Source: an uncultured Verrucomicrobiota bacterium (GTDB taxonomy: Bacteria; Verrucomicrobiota; Verrucomicrobiae; Opitutales; Opitutaceae). Taken from it: a DNA stretch of 10,091 bases. The notes beneath the pieces were generated by a model that ran no database searches, was not told the origin of the DNA, and was given only the letters and a program-made list of their open reading frames with translations. Shown here in pieces: positions 7,514 through 10,091 of the stretch. The stretch lies in assembly GCA_946482165.1 (NCBI GenBank), contig CAMLQS010000177.1:1-10091 (forward strand), written 5' to 3'. Position numbers and translations under genes: made by a program. Every line of letters starts with the position of its first letter. Position 1 is the first letter of the stretch.

Positions 7514-7534
7514 CGCTTCTTTCCTTTCGCACGC

Positions 7535-7867
7535 ATGGCCAAAGGCGGAAAACCCCTGAACGACGACGCGCTCCAGCAGGTGGCGCGGCGCTTCGCCGTG
7601 CTCGGCGAGCCCATGCGCCTGCGCATCTTGCAAGCCCTGATGGACGGCGAGCGTCCGGTGAACGCCCTCGTCGAGGCGACCGGCGGCACGCAGACCAACG
7701 TCTCACGCCACCTCCAGACGCTCGCCTCCGCCGGGCTGGTCAGCCGGCGCCGCGACGGAGCGCAGATTTTCTACGCCGTGGCCGACCCCTCGATTTTCGA
7801 GCTCTGCGACCTCGTCTGCGGCGGCATCCGCAAAACCCTCGTCGCCCAGGCCGGCTCCCTCGCCTAG
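7535..7867 (+). CDS. ArsR/SmtB-family transcriptional repressor with CxxxC pair
   Basis: This 110-residue winged-helix repressor has a typical ArsR length. The N-terminal helix [18 protein letters not shown] (18-35) is the family's dimer/HTH lead-in. The recognition region [20 protein letters not shown] (42-61) matches the ArsR pattern ending in SRHLxxLxxAGLV. The wing is [12 protein letters not shown] (71-82). No metal-site CVCDL motif is present in the recognition helix. Instead the last helix carries C91 and C95 (ELCDLVCGG). Persulfide-sensing relatives such as SqrR/BigR use one cysteine in alpha2 and one in alpha5; here both are in the C-terminal helix, so thiol or persulfide sensing is plausible but inferred. 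It is divergent from the sulfur fusion with a shared palindromic operator, which implies joint repression of both. ATG 7535 gives the standard family N-terminus. No Shine-Dalgarno is visible. Confidence 0.92.
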   Translation: MAKGGKPLNDDALQQVARRFAVLGEPMRLRILQALMDGERPVNALVEATGGTQTNVSRHLQTLASAGLVSRRRDGAQIFYAVADPSIFELCDLVCGGIRKTLVAQAGSLA

Positions 7868-7871
7868 GCCC

Positions 7872-7893
7872 GGCGCCCGGATCCGCGGGCGCC
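7872..7893 (+). terminator. GC hairpin after arsR, followed by a C-run
   Basis: GGCGCCCG (7872-7879) pairs perfectly with CGGGCGCC (7886-7893) around a 6-base loop, 4 bp after the arsR stop codon. The second arm runs into nine consecutive C residues (7892-7900) rather than T residues. Position and stem strength suit a terminator separating arsR from the next gene, but the absent T-tract makes intrinsic termination uncertain. Confidence 0.42.
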
Positions 7894-7964
7894 CCCCCCC
7901 GGCAGCGGCGGCTTGCTCCCGCGCGCACCGTGGGCTCAATGTATCCGGTTCACACCTTCCGCGC

Positions 7965-8546
7965 GTGCTCCTCGTCATCGACAACTACGACTCGTTCACC
8001 TTCAACCTCGTCCAATACTTCGGGCAATTGGGCGTGGAGCAGCGCGTCTTCCGCAACGACGAGATCACGCCCGCCGAGGCGCTGAAGCTCAACCCCGACC
8101 GCATCCTCATTTCCCCCGGCCCCTGCTCGCCCGCCGAGGCCGGCGTCTCGCTCGAGATGATCGGCGCCTTCGCCGGCAAGAAGCCCATCCTCGGAGTCTG
8201 CCTCGGCCACCAGTCCATCGGCCACTACTTCGGCGGCCGCGTCGTCCGCGCCGACCGCCTCATGCACGGCAAGACCTCGCCCATCCTGCACAAGAACACC
8301 GACGTCTTCCGCGGCATGCCTCAGGGATTCGCCGCCACGCGCTACCACTCCCTGCTCGTCGAGCGCGCCTCCCTCCCCGCCTGCCTCGATGTCACCGCCG
8401 AGACCGCCGAGGGCGAAATCATGGGCCTGCGCCACAAGGAACTCCCGATCTGGGGCGTTCAGTTCCACCCCGAGAGCATCGCCACCGAGGGCGGCATGAA
8501 ACTTCTGGAGAATTTCCTAAAGCTCGACCGCGCCGAGACCGTCTAA
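7965..8546 (+). CDS. pabA: TrpG/PabA-type glutamine amidotransferase (component II)
   Basis: This 193-residue class I glutamine amidotransferase supplies ammonia to a chorismate-using partner, making either anthranilate (tryptophan) or aminodeoxychorismate (folate). The N-terminus [18 protein letters not shown] is diagnostic of the TrpG/PabA family. LISPGPCSP (48-56) forms the oxyanion region, GVCLGHQ contains nucleophile C79, and FHPES gives the catalytic H168 and E170. HGKTSPI (101-107) and RYHSL (126-130) are family motifs. The length is full. No trpE, trpD or pabB lies nearby to settle the pathway; pabA is chosen because the gene lies outside a trp operon, but trpG or a dual-role protein is equally possible. 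The start is GTG at 7965, placed exactly at the family N-terminus. No Shine-Dalgarno is visible. nrdR begins 16 bp downstream, so co-transcription is likely. Confidence 0.92.
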   Translation: MLLVIDNYDSFTFNLVQYFGQLGVEQRVFRNDEITPAEALKLNPDRILISPGPCSPAEAGVSLEMIGAFAGKKPILGVCLGHQSIGHYFGGRVVRADRLMHGKTSPILHKNTDVFRGMPQGFAATRYHSLLVERASLPACLDVTAETAEGEIMGLRHKELPIWGVQFHPESIATEGGMKLLENFLKLDRAETV

Positions 8547-8562
8547 ACCCCGCTCAACCGCC

Positions 8563-9030
8563 ATGCGTTGCCCCAAGTGCACCTCCATCGAGGATAAGGT
8601 GATCGACTCCCGCATCAGCCGCGAAGGGAACTCGATCCGCCGTCGCCGCGAATGCACCGAGTGCGGCGCGCGCTTCACCACCATCGAGACGCTCGTGCGC
8701 GACGGCGTCGTGGTGCTGAAGCACGACGGCCGCCGCGAGGATTTCGACCGCGAGAAACTCGCCCGCTCCATCCGCGTCGCCTGCCACAAACGCCCCATCG
8801 ACCCCGAGCGCATCGGCATGCTCGTCGACGACGTGATGGACATCCTCGAGGCGCGCCACGACTCCGAGATCCCCAGCGACGCCATCGGCGAGTGCGTGAT
8901 GCAGCAGCTCCGCAAGATCGACCACGTCGCCTACGTCCGCTTCGCCAGCGTGTATAAGGAGTTTCGCGACGTCTCCGAGTTCGTCACGGAGATCAAGGAC
9001 CTCGGGAAAAAGGCGGAAGGCTCCGCCTGA
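8563..9030 (+). CDS. nrdR: Ribonucleotide reductase transcriptional repressor NrdR
   Basis: This 155-residue protein has the standard NrdR architecture. The N-terminal zinc ribbon uses C3, C6, C31 and C34 (MRCPKC and ECTECG), with the typical basic linker IRRRRECTECGARFTT that binds NrdR boxes. Residues from about 49 to 139 form an ATP-cone (VVLKHDGRREDFDREKL, then the SIRVACHKRP helix and YVRFASVYKEF near the end). NrdR senses ATP/dATP through the cone and represses ribonucleotide reductase genes. No nrd genes or obvious NrdR boxes are in the window. It lies 16 bp after pabA/trpG, and that pairing appears positional rather than functional. The stop TGA (9028-9030) abuts a large intergenic inverted repeat. 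Confidence 0.97.
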   Translation: MRCPKCTSIEDKVIDSRISREGNSIRRRRECTECGARFTTIETLVRDGVVVLKHDGRREDFDREKLARSIRVACHKRPIDPERIGMLVDDVMDILEARHDSEIPSDAIGECVMQQLRKIDHVAYVRFASVYKEFRDVSEFVTEIKDLGKKAEGSA

Positions 9031-9117
9031 ACCACCAATCGTCACTAATGCGCACTAATCCAGACCGAGCCACCACCGGGTCGTCTCATTAGTGCCCATC
9101 CGTATTCATTAGTGGTT
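9030..9117. repeat. Imperfect long inverted repeat with CACTAAT/ATTAGTG units
   Basis: The arms 9030-9059 and 9088-9117 pair at 22 of 30 positions around a 28-base loop. The best-matched block is GCACTAAT (9052-9059) with ATTAGTGC (9088-9095), and the outer ends are AACCAC with GTGGTT. Each arm contains two CACTAAT-like or ATTAGTG-like units. The region is much more AT-rich than its surroundings and fills the gap between nrdR and the next gene. It may act as a terminator-like hairpin for nrdR or be a copy of a dispersed intergenic element. Confidence 0.6.
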
Positions 9118-9128
9118 TAAAACGGAAC

Positions 9129-9641
9129 ATGCCCGAGTCCGCCGCCTTCCGCGACGACCTGCGTCGCCTGCACTTCGTCAACGCGCTCTTCGCCCGCCTC
9201 ACCGGCGACGACCTTTACCTCGCGCGGCAAATCCAGGAGGCCATCGCCTTCAGCCTCGCCGAGCTCGCCGAGCAAACCCGGGCTCGCCCCGAACTCGCCG
9301 CGCGCTACGACGCCGCCTTCACCGCCGCCGCCGCGCGGCTCCTGGAGAAATTTTTCGCCGGCCAGCCGGACCACGGTTTCTTCCATTGGGACGCGCTCAG
9401 CACCCTCGCCTCGGCCACGCCGCTCTTCGCCCGCGCCGAGCTCATAGCCGGCCTGAAGCGCCTCGCCCCCTACCGCGAGTCGACCCTGCTCGTCACCAAT
9501 CTCCGCGCCGCCCTCCTCCCTCCCGAGCAGCGCGAGACCGCCCGCCGCCGCCGCGAATACGAGGACGCCCTCGCCTACGTGCAGGACCTCGCCGCCGCCC
9601 GCACCCGCCCCGACGCCGACTTCCGCCTCCTGTTCCTGTAA
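9129..9641 (+). CDS. Unrecognised helical cytoplasmic protein
   Basis: I do not recognise this 170-residue protein. It has no signal peptide, transmembrane segment or cysteine. It is predicted mostly helical, with Ala/Leu/Arg/Glu-rich segments: FRDDLRRLHFVNALFARLTGD (about 7-27), then IQEAIAFSLAELAEQ, a glycine-proline break around FAGQPDHGFFHWDALSTL (75-92), and a charged helix EQRETARRRREYEDALAYVQDL near the end. The HGFFHWD segment is the most distinctive stretch and could help recognise a family. The codon style matches its neighbours, which supports a real gene. Intergenic repeats flank it on both sides, and the next gene is a HIT hydrolase 45 bp downstream. The start ATG at 9129 follows an AT-rich stretch without a clear Shine-Dalgarno. 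Confidence 0.78.
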   Translation: MPESAAFRDDLRRLHFVNALFARLTGDDLYLARQIQEAIAFSLAELAEQTRARPELAARYDAAFTAAAARLLEKFFAGQPDHGFFHWDALSTLASATPLFARAELIAGLKRLAPYRESTLLVTNLRAALLPPEQRETARRRREYEDALAYVQDLAAARTRPDADFRLLFL

Positions 9642-9647
9642 CTTTCT

Positions 9648-9674
9648 TTTCGTGCCTTTCGGGTGTTTCGTGGT
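9648..9674 (+). repeat. Three 9-bp tandem units, TTTCGTG type
   Basis: Three consecutive 9-mers, TTTCGTGCC, TTTCGGGTG and TTTCGTGGT, fill most of the 45-bp gap before the HIT gene. The block differs in composition from the flanking genes. I recall similar TTTCGTG / CACGAAA tandems as intergenic elements scattered in some bacterial genomes, but copy number cannot be judged from this window. Confidence 0.5.
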
Positions 9675-9686
9675 TTCACCCACACC

Positions 9687-10022
9687 ATGACCCTCTTCGA
9701 ACGCATCATCGCCCGCGAAATCCCCGCCAAGATCGAGCACGAGGACGAGCGCTGCATCGTCATCCACGACATCCAGCCGCAGGCCCCCGTCCACCTGCTC
9801 ATCATTCCCAAGTCCGTCATCCCGCGCGTCGGCGAAGCCGCCCCGGACCACGAGTCCGTCCTCGGCCACCTCCTCGTCACGGCCGGCGTCGTGGCGAAAA
9901 AACTACAACTCCCCCGCGGCTTCCGTCTCGTGATCAACCATGGTCCGGACGCCTGCGAAAGCGTTCCCCACTTGCACGTCCACATGCTTGCCGGACGCCA
10001 GCTCACCTGGCCCCCAGGTTAA
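9687..10022 (+). CDS. hinT: HIT-family nucleotide hydrolase (HinT-like)
   Basis: This 111-residue protein is a complete histidine-triad protein of the HINT branch. The N-terminus TLFERIIAREIPAKI is typical (the usual form is xIFxKIIxxEIPAxI). HLLIIPK (36-42) precedes the LVINHG strand with N84. The triad HLHVHM places H95, catalytic H97 and H99, and the protein ends in GRQLTWPPG, the characteristic HINT C-terminus. Members hydrolyse purine nucleoside phosphoramidates and acyl-AMPs through a nucleotidyl-histidine intermediate. It is cytoplasmic and a homodimer in the family. ATG 9687 was chosen over an in-frame GTG at 9663, because the latter lies in the TTTCGTG repeat and would add eight residues not seen in the family. 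Confidence 0.96.
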   Translation: MTLFERIIAREIPAKIEHEDERCIVIHDIQPQAPVHLLIIPKSVIPRVGEAAPDHESVLGHLLVTAGVVAKKLQLPRGFRLVINHGPDACESVPHLHVHMLAGRQLTWPPG

Positions 10023-10091
10023 GGGAAGCCCTAAAATCAGGCGCCCTCGCGCCGCCTCTCCGGCGCCGCCGTAGCATCTCCCGCAGGCCCT

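Noticed and set aside
7307..7534. In-frame upstream extension of arsR from 7307
   Set aside because: It overlaps the divergent fusion gene and the operator. The ArsR family N-terminus and usual length fit ATG 7535.
7472..7633. N-terminal extension of the sulfur-fusion protein to an upstream ATG at 7633
   Set aside because: It would run through the operator and into the divergent arsR gene, adding 54 residues that do not belong to the reductase family. ATG 7471 directly precedes the FAD-binding motif.
5736..7706. Alternative minus-strand frame (656 codons) within the sulfur-fusion gene
   Set aside because: It is Arg/Gly/Ala-rich without motifs, whereas the chosen frame contains FAD, rhodanese, TusA and DsrE motifs throughout.
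9030..9117. CRISPR-like array suggested by repeated CACTAAT/ATTAGTG units
   Set aside because: The units are inverted rather than direct, too short and too few, with no regular spacers and no cas genes.
9663..9686. GTG start for the HIT protein at 9663
   Set aside because: The extra residues are encoded by the TTTCGTG repeat, and the family N-terminus starts at the ATG at 9687.
10023..10091. Possible further gene or element at the right edge
   Set aside because: The 69 bases after the HIT stop contain only short GGCGCC palindromes and no supportable coding frame or motif.

Overview
The window is very GC-rich, with coding on both strands. It looks like chromosomal DNA of a free-living Gram-negative bacterium. 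My best guess is the Verrucomicrobiota, family Opitutaceae or a relative. The reasons are the gene style (a large secreted beta-propeller protein ending in a GVSYQPEASADDGATW-type module), the lack of Shine-Dalgarno sequences before any start, and short intergenic repeats such as TTTCGTG tandems and CACTAAT/ATTAGTG inverted pairs. This placement is inference. No phage, IS, CRISPR or tRNA was seen.

Layout. 1-265 is the 3' end of uvrC (nucleotide excision repair). 428-994 is a small two-helix membrane protein whose tail carries an LGRGLASLI motif like the ParA-contacting N-terminus of ParB. 1110-4376 is a 1088-residue exported beta-propeller/FG-GAP-type protein. 4423-4851 is a small conserved-looking protein with a faint TfoX-like signature. 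The gap at 4852-4975, between convergent genes, holds three consecutive hairpins. 4976-7471 (minus strand) encodes an 831-residue fusion: CoA-disulfide/persulfide reductase, rhodanese, TusA and DsrE-like. Divergent from it, 7535-7867 encodes an ArsR-family repressor. The 63-bp gap between them contains a palindromic tandem operator, ATGCGCATATGCGCATATGC. 7965-8546 encodes a TrpG/PabA-type glutamine amidotransferase. 8563-9030 is nrdR. 9129-9641 is an unrecognised helical protein flanked by intergenic repeats. 9687-10022 is a HIT-family (HinT-like) nucleotide hydrolase.

How the genes work together. The clearest functional unit is the divergent ArsR and sulfur-fusion pair. One polypeptide carries four sulfur-handling modules, each with its candidate catalytic cysteine (C50, C515, C590, C792). 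It sits next to a regulator with a CxxxC pair (C91/C95) near its C-terminus. This suggests a reactive-sulfur-responsive switch controlling sulfane-sulfur reduction or relay. The other genes are housekeeping (uvrC, pabA/trpG, nrdR, hinT) or orphan envelope proteins. pabA and nrdR are 16 bp apart and probably co-transcribed.

The most interesting items are the ParB-like motif on a membrane protein, the sulfur-relay fusion with its cysteine-pair ArsR and near-leaderless operator arrangement, and the intergenic repeat families.
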